Shown: positions 53,496 through 60,465 of the stretch, in pieces | Position numbering within the stretch: position 1 is the first letter of the stretch | How the letters are laid out: each line of letters begins with the position of its first letter | Source of the DNA: Amycolatopsis acidiphila | Lineage (GTDB): Bacteria; Actinomycetota; Actinomycetes; Mycobacteriales; Pseudonocardiaceae | Assembly (NCBI RefSeq): GCF_021391495.1 | Contig: NZ_CP090063.1 | Coordinates: 7,068,001-7,132,000 of the forward strand | Reading direction: 5' to 3' | Length of the DNA stretch: 64,000 nt | Made by a program: the position numbers and the translations under genes | Notes under the pieces: model-generated | Told to the model about the DNA's origin: nothing | The model's database searches: none | What the model saw: the letters and a program-made list of their open reading frames with translations, nothing else

Positions 53496-54013
53496 TTTGT
53501 GACTTCCCAAGCGTCGTGGCGAGCAACTACGACGACAGGAAGCCACAGCGGATTCCACGGAAATACCACGGAAATACCACGCCATTACTAGCCAGCTACT
53601 AGGGCGATGAACCTGGGCTACTAGAGTACTACTATTTCTAGGCCCCGGACCCGTCCAGCAAGATCTAATTATTGAGGTCGGACGAGCGACTCCTTGATCA
53701 GGACTAGTAGCTTCTGAGCTGGGAATCTATGTACGTCCTAGTAGATCACTAGTAGGAGAGTGCCCTGGTAGATCATCATCTAGGACCTCGTTCGGAGATC
53801 AACTTCTGAGAGCTCGAAAAAATCTTGAAAATCCGCTCGGCGAGGCCCTGAACGTCGCGTACGACACACACGACGTTCACGTAAAGACACGGCCAAATCA
53901 GCGGTTCTTTGCACTCCTTTTTTTCCCGCCAGCCTGGCACGGCAGGCGGTCATCGATAACGCGCGCAAAAAATCTGCCGACGCGTGTCCAAAACAGGGCC
54001 GAAATCCGGAGTT
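52578..54013. repeat. 31-33 bp inverted repeat bracketing regulator and control region
   Basis: The left arm 52578-52610 (AACTCCGGATTTCGGC-TCC-GTTTTGGACAC) and right arm 53983-54013 (its complement, with a small internal difference) face each other across 1.37 kb. Each arm is read as SKT-x-PKSGV-x-GC by the outward-going frame. Possible ends of an inserted block, or paired binding sites. Confidence 0.7.
53583..53760. promoter_or_regulatory. TAG-rich intergenic region with repeated CTACTAG/CTAGTAG motifs
   Basis: Three TACTAG-type motifs on the left (53586-53591, 53596-53602, 53618-53624) and three CTAGTAG motifs on the right (from about 53703, 53738 and 53749) are arranged as opposing sets around an AT-rich centre (AAGATCTAATTATTGAGG). 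A tandem ACGGAAATACC stands at 53557-53579. TAG words are very rare elsewhere in this DNA. It could be a replication origin with iterons, an oriT or the operator of both divergent operons. 53496-54018 holds no gene. Confidence 0.6.
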
Positions 54014-54018
54014 AAGGG

Positions 54019-55065
54019 GTGTCCGAACACGGCACACCGACCCGCCGGAGGAGAGCTGCGATGCCCCCGACACGCGACCACGACACCCCAGACGACCAGC
54101 CTCAGCAGCACGATCCGATCGACCCACCCACCGTCCCGATCCGGCTCCCACACCTCCCGCACGGCGCCCGGCTCCGTGACTTGCGGCTCGTACTTCGTCA
54201 TCCCCGTCCCACCCGCCCAGCCTCCGTCTGGCCATGCGCGGAAGACGAGCTGCGCGAGGGCACGGGGTTGATCGCCCAGTGGCTGCTCACCGCGATCATC
54301 AAGCTCGTCACTGGCTACACCGCACCCGGTCAGCGGGTGCTGCTGCTCGACTCCGCACCGCACATCACCCCGCCCGCCGGATGGCCGTCCACCGTGGCCG
54401 GCCACCGCCCTGGACGCGGCCCGTACGCCGGACTGCTCGAAGCCGGATGGACCGTGGTCCGACTCGGCCGAGGGGTGGACACCCAGACCGCCGCGGCGCA
54501 CCCCGACCGCTTCGACGACAGCCCGACGAACCCACCAACCGAGTCCGAGTCCGGACCCGGACCGCACGCCGCGAGTCCGGCCAGCGACCACCGCGACGCC
54601 GGTGGAACCGACGACCGGTCCGGACCCAACAGCGCCGCGACCGCACACGGTCCGGACCGGTTCGAGCTGATCATCACCGCCGCCGAGCCGCACACGCTCG
54701 ACGCCATCCAGCCCACCGACTGGGCCGGTCTGCTGACCCCCACCGGCACCCTCGCGGTCATTACACATGGTGACAACTCGGGCGCCTGGTTCACCGATCC
54801 CGCCAGGCCGCTCGTGCGCGCCGCGCACCACGCCGGCCTCCACTTCACCGACCGCATCGCGCTGCTGCGCGTGCCCATTCGCGACACGGTGCGCGCGGTC
54901 GCCGGCACCGGTCCGCACGACCATTCCGCGAGCCCACCGGGGCCGCCAACGACGTCCATCCGGCACACCCGAGCGCACGACGACCTGTTCGTCTTCACCC
55001 GCCTCCCCGCCGCGAACGGCGACGCCAACGCCGCGGAGAACCGGGAGGACACCTCCCATGAATGA
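54019..55065 (+). CDS. ICE-associated protein with degenerate methyltransferase-like fold, 348 aa
   Basis: A disordered acidic leader is followed by a region whose strands resemble a SAM-binding Rossmann fold (APGQRVLLLDSAPHITPPAG; FELIITAAEPHTL; GTLAVITHGDNSGAWF). A motif I with Gly-rich loop is absent, so activity is doubtful. A low-complexity Pro/Asp/Ser linker interrupts the fold at about 160-215. The stop overlaps the start of the DNA-methylase-like gene, suggesting that the two proteins work as a pair. Confidence 0.6.
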   Translation: MSEHGTPTRRRRAAMPPTRDHDTPDDQPQQHDPIDPPTVPIRLPHLPHGARLRDLRLVLRHPRPTRPASVWPCAEDELREGTGLIAQWLLTAIIKLVTGYTAPGQRVLLLDSAPHITPPAGWPSTVAGHRPGRGPYAGLLEAGWTVVRLGRGVDTQTAAAHPDRFDDSPTNPPTESESGPGPHAASPASDHRDAGGTDDRSGPNSAATAHGPDRFELIITAAEPHTLDAIQPTDWAGLLTPTGTLAVITHGDNSGAWFTDPARPLVRAAHHAGLHFTDRIALLRVPIRDTVRAVAGTGPHDHSASPPGPPTTSIRHTRAHDDLFVFTRLPAANGDANAAENREDTSHE

Positions 55066-56008
55066 CCGCCCCACGCCGCCGTGGCCGCGCTCCCGGATGT
55101 CGCGGGAGCAGCCGCCGAACCCGCGACTGACGGTCTGGCCAACCGGCCAGCGCGACCCCGCCGCCCAACTCCGCGACGCCGGATGCGTCCCCGGCACCGA
55201 CACCGACGTCGACCGCATCCCGCCCGCCGTCGCCGCGCACGCGATCGCCACCTACACCCGACCCGGCGACCTCGTTCTGGACCCCGACTGCGGAGCCGGC
55301 ACGGTCCTCGTCGAAGCCCTCCGCGCCGGCCGTCACGCGCTCGGACTGACGCCTCGGCGGCAGTCGTGGGCACTCGCCCGCGCCAACGTCACCACCGCCA
55401 AAGCGGCCGGCGCCTGGCGCGACGGCTCGGTCCTGGACGCCCGGCCACCGCTGCTCGCCAGCGTCCGCGCGGCCGGACTCGTCGGGCGAGTCGGACTCGT
55501 GCTCGCCGCACTCCGCCCAATCCCCAACGGCACCGACGAGCAGGACCCGAGTCCGGACCCCGACCATGCCGCCGCGATCGACCGACTCGCCACGACGCTG
55601 ACGTTCTGCGAACCGCTGCTGCGCTCCGGCGGATACCTCGTCGTCGTCGCCCGGCCCCGCCGAAACCCGAACGGTTCGCTGATCGACGTCACGACGCCGC
55701 TGCGCGCCGCGGGCACCTCGGCCGGCCTGGCGCCGGTTGACCGGTGCATCGCGCTGACCGCCGGACTGCGCGGCCGACACCTGGTCACCCGCGCCGCGCT
55801 GGACGAGCGGCGCGCCGCCGCCCGCGCCCGCGCCGCCGGCGTACCGACGGCGCTCACCGCGCACCACGAGGTGCTCGTGTTCCAACTCGCCCATGAGGCC
55901 GAACTCGCCGCCGCAGCGGCAGCCGCGATCCCGTGGCCGACCGAGCACGACGTCACCCAGGCCGCCATCAACCGCGCCGAGTACCACGGTTGGGAGCGAG
56001 CGGCATGA
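55058..56008 (+). CDS. DNA-methylase-like SAM-dependent methyltransferase, 316 aa
   Basis: Motif I is clear (GDLVLDPDCGAGTVLVEALR), and the following RHALGLTPRR and a late GGYLVVVARPRRNPNGSLID fit the TRM11/N4-N6 DNA-methylase class. A DPPY-type catalytic motif is not obvious at the expected place (LVLAALRPIP), so the substrate and even activity are open. Translated with the genes on either side by overlap (ATGAATGA at 55058, ATGA at 56005). It is the second gene of the element's rightward operon. Confidence 0.65.
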   Translation: MNDRPTPPWPRSRMSREQPPNPRLTVWPTGQRDPAAQLRDAGCVPGTDTDVDRIPPAVAAHAIATYTRPGDLVLDPDCGAGTVLVEALRAGRHALGLTPRRQSWALARANVTTAKAAGAWRDGSVLDARPPLLASVRAAGLVGRVGLVLAALRPIPNGTDEQDPSPDPDHAAAIDRLATTLTFCEPLLRSGGYLVVVARPRRNPNGSLIDVTTPLRAAGTSAGLAPVDRCIALTAGLRGRHLVTRAALDERRAAARARAAGVPTALTAHHEVLVFQLAHEAELAAAAAAAIPWPTEHDVTQAAINRAEYHGWERAA

Positions 56009-56253
56009 CCACGCGCCTGTACTGCCGCGAGTGCGGCTGGCAGCCCAAGTTCCGCCGCAAGCGCACCGCCCTGCGCGCTGCCGCGCGCCACCACTGCACC
56101 ACCACTCCGCTGGCCGAGACGCATCCACACTGGTGGCTCCGGCTTGGACAACCCTGTGGACAAGTAGCCGCGCCGGGACCATCGACGCGGTCACCGACAC
56201 GGTGTCCGAGCCGGCCGGTGGAGACGGCGCACTGCTCGACGCCGTGTCGGTGA
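56005..56253 (+). CDS. Small Cys/His-rich protein, 82 aa
   Basis: The first ~50 residues look real: LYCRECGWQPKFRRKRTALR followed by AARHHC and HPHWW, a possible zinc-binding CxxC ... HxxC arrangement. The rest is Ser/Pro/Arg-rich and may be read in a wrong frame. Coupled by ATGA to the methylase-like gene. Role unknown; probably DNA-binding. Confidence 0.5.
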   Translation: MTTRLYCRECGWQPKFRRKRTALRAAARHHCTTTPLAETHPHWWLRLGQPCGQVAAPGPSTRSPTRCPSRPVETAHCSTPCR

Positions 56254-56317
56254 CCGCGTCCAGTGGGCGGCGCTCGCCGCGCACCACGCCGAGACCACCC
56301 GCCGAGCCCGTCTCGCG

Positions 56318-56806
56318 ATGGTCGAACTCGTCCGCGCCGGCTACCAGCTCGGCCCACCGCCATACGGATACCGCGCCCTGCGCATCCGCGTCACCGACCC
56401 GACCGGACGCAGCCAACTGCGGGCCGTACTCGTGCCGGACTGGCACACCGCCGCAGTCGTCCGCCAGATCTTCACCTGGCGCGCCGACCACGGCCTGGGC
56501 TTCGCGGTCATCGCCGGACGACTCAACGCCGACGCGCGCCAATACCCGCCTCCGGTGCAGACCGGGCGGTGGACTGCCAAAACCGTCAGGCGCGTCATCA
56601 CCAACCCCAAGTACGTGGGCCGCCAGGTGTGGGCGCGCACCGTCGCCGGCCGCCCAGCACCAGTCGAGCAGTGGGTGACTTCTGGCCCGAACGCGCACGA
56701 GCCACTGGTCGATCCGAGGACCTTCCAGCGGGCCCAGCCGCGCAACGACGAGTCCCCGCACGACGTGACCGACCCGGCCGACCATGCCCCGCCGAGCGCA
56801 GCATGA
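56318..56806 (+). CDS. Recombinase-domain protein without a catalytic domain, about 162 aa
   Basis: GYQLGPPPYGYRALRIRV, then VVRQIFTWRADHGLGFAVIA, RLNADARQYPPP, WTAKTVRRVITNPKYVGRQV and PLVDPRTFQRAQ match the middle (recombinase) domain of large serine recombinases. There is no N-terminal resolvase domain and no zinc ribbon. The frame is open upstream (AALAAHHAETTRRARLAMVE), so the start may be earlier. It could be a DNA-binding regulator derived from a recombinase. Coupled to the transporter by ATGA. Confidence 0.7.
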   Translation: MVELVRAGYQLGPPPYGYRALRIRVTDPTGRSQLRAVLVPDWHTAAVVRQIFTWRADHGLGFAVIAGRLNADARQYPPPVQTGRWTAKTVRRVITNPKYVGRQVWARTVAGRPAPVEQWVTSGPNAHEPLVDPRTFQRAQPRNDESPHDVTDPADHAPPSAA

Positions 56807-57324
56807 CCCCGTCCCGGTGGACCTCAACGACGGCACTTCTGCTGTGCGGATACGCAGCCGCCATCGCGGCAGCGAACTGGGCTACCACCCTCTGGCCGCA
56901 GGTGCCCGTGTTCGGGTTGCAGATCCCCGCCGGAGCGTTCTTCGCCGGGCTCGTGTTCACGGTCCGGAACCTGCTGCAGGACGCCGCAGGCTCCCGGACA
57001 GCGCTCATCGCGGTGGTAGCGGGGGCCGCACTGTCCGGGCTGGTCGCCTCGCCGCACGTTGCGCTCGCAAGCGCCGCGGCCTTCGCCACTTCGGAGACGG
57101 CTGACTTCGCGGTGTACACCCGGCTGCGCCGCCGCCGGCCCGTCGTGGCGATGGCACTGTCCGACACGGTCGGTTTGCTGCTGGACAGCCTGGTGTTCCT
57201 GTCGTTGGCCTTCGGCTCATTGTCGTTGTTCGGCGGGCAAGTCGCGGGCAAGGCCGTCACGACGGTGGTCGCCGTGTCCGTGCTGACCTGCGCTCGCGCC
57301 GGCCGGCGAGCGGTGACAACGTGA
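56803..57324 (+). CDS. VUT-family (YhhQ-like) transporter, putative 7-deazaguanine precursor uptake
   Basis: 173 aa with five or six membrane helices (LLLCGYAAAIAAANWATTLW; IPAGAFFAGLVFTVRNLLQD; LIAVVAGAALSGLVASPHVA; the rest after 100). The signature ETADFAVYTRLRRR is typical of VUT/YhhQ proteins, which import queuosine precursors such as preQ0/preQ1. Its stop overlaps the start of the DpdA-like gene (57321), so transporter and base-inserting enzyme are made together. Confidence 0.85.
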   Translation: MTPSRWTSTTALLLCGYAAAIAAANWATTLWPQVPVFGLQIPAGAFFAGLVFTVRNLLQDAAGSRTALIAVVAGAALSGLVASPHVALASAAAFATSETADFAVYTRLRRRRPVVAMALSDTVGLLLDSLVFLSLAFGSLSLFGGQVAGKAVTTVVAVSVLTCARAGRRAVTT

Positions 57325-58109
57325 AGTTCTTCCTCGGGATTCACCAGCCGATCTGGTTGACCCGCGTCCACGATGTCCCGCTGCTCGTGTCGCACCGGCG
57401 CCTCGGGCACCGCCGTACACTCCCACGCGCCGTCACGGAGTGGGCGTTGGACTCGGGCGGATTCACCGAGTTGCAGCTTCACGGTCGTTGGCAGATCAAC
57501 GAGAAGGACTACGTCCGGGCCGTCCGGCGTTACGCCGACGAGATCGGCAACCTCGCCTGGGCCGCGCCCCAGGACTGGATGTGCGAGCAGAACATCCTCA
57601 AGCGCACTGCCCTGACCGTTCGCGAGCATCAACGGCGCACCGTGCGCAACCTCGTTCATCTCCGCGAACTCGCGCCCGATCTTCCCTTCGTACCGGTGCT
57701 GCAGGGCTGGACGACCGCGGACTACCAGCGTTGCGCCGACCTCTACTACCGGGCAGGGATCGACCTTGAAGCCGAGCCGCTCGTAGGCGTGGGGACCGTG
57801 TGTCGCCGGCAACATAAGGCCGTTGTGGAAGAGATCATGCGCGCTTTCGCTTCATGCAACTTCTCGCTGCATGGCTTCGCCATCAAGCTCGGTGGCCTCA
57901 GTCAGTACGCGGAGGCATTGTCCAGTTCGGACTCGATGTCGTGGAGTAGGCGGGGCCGGTATGTGCCCGGATGCGGTCCGAGTCATCGCACCGAGTCGAA
58001 TTGCCTGCGCTTCGCGCTGAGCTGGTATCAGCAGATCCAGACCACCCTGGGTTCGGCGGGACTGTCCGCGGGCGGACCGTCCGCAGAGCCGTTGGCGAGG
58101 GTCGCATGA
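57321..58109 (+). CDS. dpdA: DpdA-like 7-deazaguanine DNA transglycosylase
   Basis: 262 aa, GTG start (VKFFLGIHQPIWLTRVHDVP). The tRNA-guanine transglycosylase (TGT) fold motifs are visible: ALDSGGFTEL (Asp44 of DSGGF), APQDWMCEQ, VPVLQGW (Gln128), VGVGTVCRRQ, and HGFAIKLGGL, followed by SSDSMSWSRRGR. This matches the DpdA branch of the TGT family, which exchanges guanine in DNA for a 7-deazaguanine base. It is short, like the stand-alone DpdA forms of phages. No other dpd restriction gene lies nearby. The pair with the VUT transporter is the core of a proposed DNA-modification cassette on this element. Confidence 0.82.
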   Translation: MKFFLGIHQPIWLTRVHDVPLLVSHRRLGHRRTLPRAVTEWALDSGGFTELQLHGRWQINEKDYVRAVRRYADEIGNLAWAAPQDWMCEQNILKRTALTVREHQRRTVRNLVHLRELAPDLPFVPVLQGWTTADYQRCADLYYRAGIDLEAEPLVGVGTVCRRQHKAVVEEIMRAFASCNFSLHGFAIKLGGLSQYAEALSSSDSMSWSRRGRYVPGCGPSHRTESNCLRFALSWYQQIQTTLGSAGLSAGGPSAEPLARVA

Positions 58110-58138
58110 AGACCATCGCCGCGTCTCCCGGTGCGGGC

Positions 58139-58417
58139 TCAGTGGTCGCCGCGAGACTCCGCGTTGTCAGGTTCGACGAGCGAGACGTCGCGGGGCACGT
58201 CGATTCCGAACAGCTCGTTCGGCGTGCATCGCAGCGTCGTGCACAGCGCCTGCAAGGTCGCCACCTTCACCTGAACCGGCGGCTTTTTCATCAGCACGTC
58301 AACCGACTGGAGGGACAGCTCGAACCCAGCGCGCTGAATGAGGAGCTCGCGCAGTTCGGTCGCGGTCCAGACATTGCGGGAGGCCATGACCTTCCGCAGC
58401 CGCCACTCGATCTGCAC
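58139..58417 (-). CDS. XRE/Cro-CI-type repressor
   Basis: About 92 aa from GTG 58417 (VQIEWRLRKVMASRNVWTAT); ATG 58387 is an alternative. The HTH reads ELRELLIQRAGFELSLQSVD, then VATLQALCTTLRCTPNELFG, the common form of small repressors of actinobacterial ICEs. The longer frame to 58534 is not coding-like. Divergent from the recombinase-side genes, with direct repeats in the region between, so it probably represses itself and the rightward genes. Confidence 0.8.
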   Translation of the reverse strand: MQIEWRLRKVMASRNVWTATELRELLIQRAGFELSLQSVDVLMKKPPVQVKVATLQALCTTLRCTPNELFGIDVPRDVSLVEPDNAESRGDH

Positions 58418-58545
58418 CCGCTGCCGTCCCGCGCTCGTCGCTCCGCGGCGCTTCGCGCCGTCGCCAACCGACGCACAGTGTCCCCGATGGCGATGGAAGC
58501 CGGCCGCCACACGCCCGGCGTGTTCAGCAGGCACTCACCACTAAA

Positions 58546-58597
58546 CAGGCGATACTTGAGCTAGTCAGGCTATGCGCTAGCTACTCAGGTGATACCT
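58546..58597. promoter_or_regulatory. Operator candidate upstream of the repressor
   Basis: Direct repeats CAGGCGATAC (58546-58555) and CAGGTGATAC (58586-58595) flank CTAG words at 58561-58564 and 58577-58580; the arms are also partly inverted (GAGCTAG ... CTAGCTACTC). The site lies between the leftward repressor and the rightward genes. I infer the repressor's binding region. Confidence 0.55.
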
Positions 58598-58604
58598 TAA
58601 TTGA

Positions 58605-58745
58605 ATGACAGACCTGCGCACGGTTCGACAAAGGGGAGGTGCCTCGGCACCCATCACGTTCATCACGACGCCGACGCGCCACTGTTCGCGGTCCGCGCCG
58701 GTAGCGATCTTCTGGACTCGCGTCGACCGGCCATCTCGCGCTGAC
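58605..58745 (+). pseudogene. Possible small accessory gene, degenerate
   Basis: ATG 58605 starts MTDLRTVRQRGG; a neighbouring frame then reads THHVHHDADAPLFAVRAGSD and LLDSRRPAISR before TGA at about 58743. The second part resembles DUF3077-like small proteins. Since the parts are in different frames I suspect a frameshifted gene, with low certainty. Confidence 0.3.
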
Positions 58746-58834
58746 GAGGTGACCGAGCACCAGCTCGGCACGGCACACGATCGTGCCGAACGGCAAGAGT
58801 CCAGCACGACCACGAGCGCCGGCCCCGCACAGAC

Positions 58835-59383
58835 GTGCTCGGGGAGCAGAGACCCGCTGGTCGTGACAGCTTCGGCGATCCCAGCTCATTCAACGCACGT
58901 CATGGTGCGTGCCCGCGTCGCCGCGAAATCCGCCTCGTGTGGACGTGCGACCGCAGGTGTCGACGGCTGGGAACGCCCGCTGTGTCGACGGTTCCTGTCG
59001 CCGACCAGCAGGCCCATGAACCGCCAGCACCTGGACGGGTCACGGGCCCGGAAGGGGCGCTCACGTGCGCGCAACCTGCCGACCCCGCAAAGGTCAACAA
59101 CAACCACACCGACATTCCTGCTCCGGTCGAATTGGAGCAACACGCAGGCACCGACAGCGTGCCGAGCAAGCAGCCTCGGTCGCAAGTCGGCGCGCGCGGC
59201 GCTGGACGCAACTTGGTGGTGCGCGGCGTCCGCCGCGATCCCCCCAACATGCGCAAGCTCGCGCGGGTGGTGGCCAGCCTCGCGGCATCCATGTTGGCCG
59301 AGGAAACCGGCCAGCAACCCGTGTGCTCCGAACCGGACGCATCCGCTGCCAGCCCGCGCAATGGCCACCGCGATGCGGCTTAG
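58835..59383 (+). CDS. Small-protein family member (RGVR-DPP motif) of the right-hand element
   Basis: The C-terminal ~55 residues (NLVVRGVRRDPPNMRKLARV, VASLAASMLAEE) match the module A small protein (IRIHGVRHDPP). The N-terminal part of the frame is of doubtful coding character; the true start may lie near 59084 (VNNNHTDIPAPVELEQHAGT). It precedes the recombinase genes as the small gene does in module A. Inferred role: DNA-binding accessory of the recombinase. Confidence 0.55.
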   Translation: MLGEQRPAGRDSFGDPSSFNARHGACPRRREIRLVWTCDRRCRRLGTPAVSTVPVADQQAHEPPAPGRVTGPEGALTCAQPADPAKVNNNHTDIPAPVELEQHAGTDSVPSKQPRSQVGARGAGRNLVVRGVRRDPPNMRKLARVVASLAASMLAEETGQQPVCSEPDASAASPRNGHRDAA

Positions 59384-59464
59384 ACCGCAGCACGTTCGCG
59401 CTCGACCCGCGAGCGCAGCGGATCTACCCGACTCACCCAATGAATGGAAGGAAAGGTCAGCACA

Positions 59465-60061
59465 ATGTCGCTTGCCACGCCCGAACCCCCAAGCAGTCCT
59501 CGGACTACGGACCAGCAGGCCCAGTGCACTGTGCGCGTCGGCTCGTACCAGCGGCAGCCCGAGTTCGGTGAAGACGAGTTGTTGAACTCCTACGTCGCGT
59601 CTCAGCCGGGTTGGCAGGTCCGTCTCCACTGCACTGACCACTACGCGTCAGGCGCCACGATGCGACGTCCGGGACTACAACGGGTGTTGAAGGCGGCTCG
59701 CTCCGGAGAGATCGACGTGCTGGTCGTCTGCCACATACACAACCTGTCGCGCTCGCACCTGCACCTCACCCAACTTCTCAGCGAACTGAGAAGCCGAAGT
59801 GTCCGCGTCGTCTCGGCCGCCAATCCTTCCTTCGACACGGAGACCCCCTTCGGGGCCATCCTCGCGTGCGCACTGGACGTCATTGCGGGCATCGAACGGG
59901 ACGGCGCGCGCGAAGACCGCCGAACCCTGCGGCGCCCGACACCCTCCGCGCGAGCGTCCATTCGCCGCGCGGTTGCTACCAGCGCCACCGGTCCGTTGAT
60001 GGCGACCACGCCGCCTACGCCCTCGTCCATCCGGCCTGCCCCCCAGCGAGGTGTCCTGTGA
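59465..60061 (+). CDS. Resolvase-domain protein, catalytic serine missing, 198 aa
   Basis: SD AGGAAAGG stands 9 bases before ATG 59465. The fold of the serine-recombinase N-terminal domain is intact (VRLHCTDHYASGATMRRPGL, QRVLKAARSGEIDVLVVCHI, HNLSRSHLHLTQLLSELRSR, CALDVIAGIERD). But where the family has YxRVSTxxQ this protein has YQRQPEF, with no nucleophile serine in place. The C terminus is Pro/Thr/Arg-rich and lacks a recombinase domain. It may act as a regulator or inactive subunit. Its stop overlaps the next GTG (GTGA). Confidence 0.75.
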   Translation: MSLATPEPPSSPRTTDQQAQCTVRVGSYQRQPEFGEDELLNSYVASQPGWQVRLHCTDHYASGATMRRPGLQRVLKAARSGEIDVLVVCHIHNLSRSHLHLTQLLSELRSRSVRVVSAANPSFDTETPFGAILACALDVIAGIERDGAREDRRTLRRPTPSARASIRRAVATSATGPLMATTPPTPSSIRPAPQRGVL

Positions 60062-60465
60062 CTCGCACTCATCCCGGCGCGAACGACAGGCGGCGGCACG
60101 GCGTCAACTTCGGTGCACAACTGCCATCGCGTGACACTCAACTCGGTACCCGTGCGGTGATCTACCTGCACGTGTCCGCGTCGCAGCCAGCCGCAACCGA
60201 CCGCAGTATCGCGACCCAGCGTGAAGCGTGTCTTCGCACGGCCGCCGAACTGGGTTTCTCAATCATCGACGACTACGTCGTCGCAGACCGGCCGGTCCGG
60301 AAAGTGGCCCCGCGCGAGGCATTCCGGCGCTTACGCACCCAGGCCCACAGGCGATCGACGGCAGCCGACCGGCTCGTATCGATCAGCCACCGATCTCGAC
60401 GGCCGGGCCGTGTTCACCGGTGGCCGTGTACCTCGTCCAAGCCCACCGACCGGGAGATTTCATGA
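60058..60465 (+). CDS. Truncated resolvase-domain protein, 135 aa
   Basis: GTG start overlapping the previous stop. The N-terminal half matches the recombinase catalytic start (RAVIYLHVSASQPAATDRSI, ATQREACLRTAAELGFSIID), with His in place of the conserved Arg of YxRVS, though Ser is kept. After PREAFRRLRTQ the family pattern ends in Arg/Ser-rich sequence, so half of the catalytic domain is missing, perhaps by an internal frameshift. The stop overlaps the ATG of the full recombinase (ATGA at 60462), giving three coupled genes. Confidence 0.7.
   Translation: MTRTHPGANDRRRHGVNFGAQLPSRDTQLGTRAVIYLHVSASQPAATDRSIATQREACLRTAAELGFSIIDDYVVADRPVRKVAPREAFRRLRTQAHRRSTAADRLVSISHRSRRPGRVHRWPCTSSKPTDREIS

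Noticed and set aside
54330..56836. Long minus-strand open frames opposite the two methylase-like genes
   Set aside because: They are shadows caused by high GC; they lack family motifs while the plus-strand genes are coupled by overlapping starts and stops.
58605..59585. A 326-aa frame through the repressor-recombinase gap
   Set aside because: Thr/Ser/Arg-rich with no family pattern; another frame in the same DNA carries the recognised RGVRRDPP motif.
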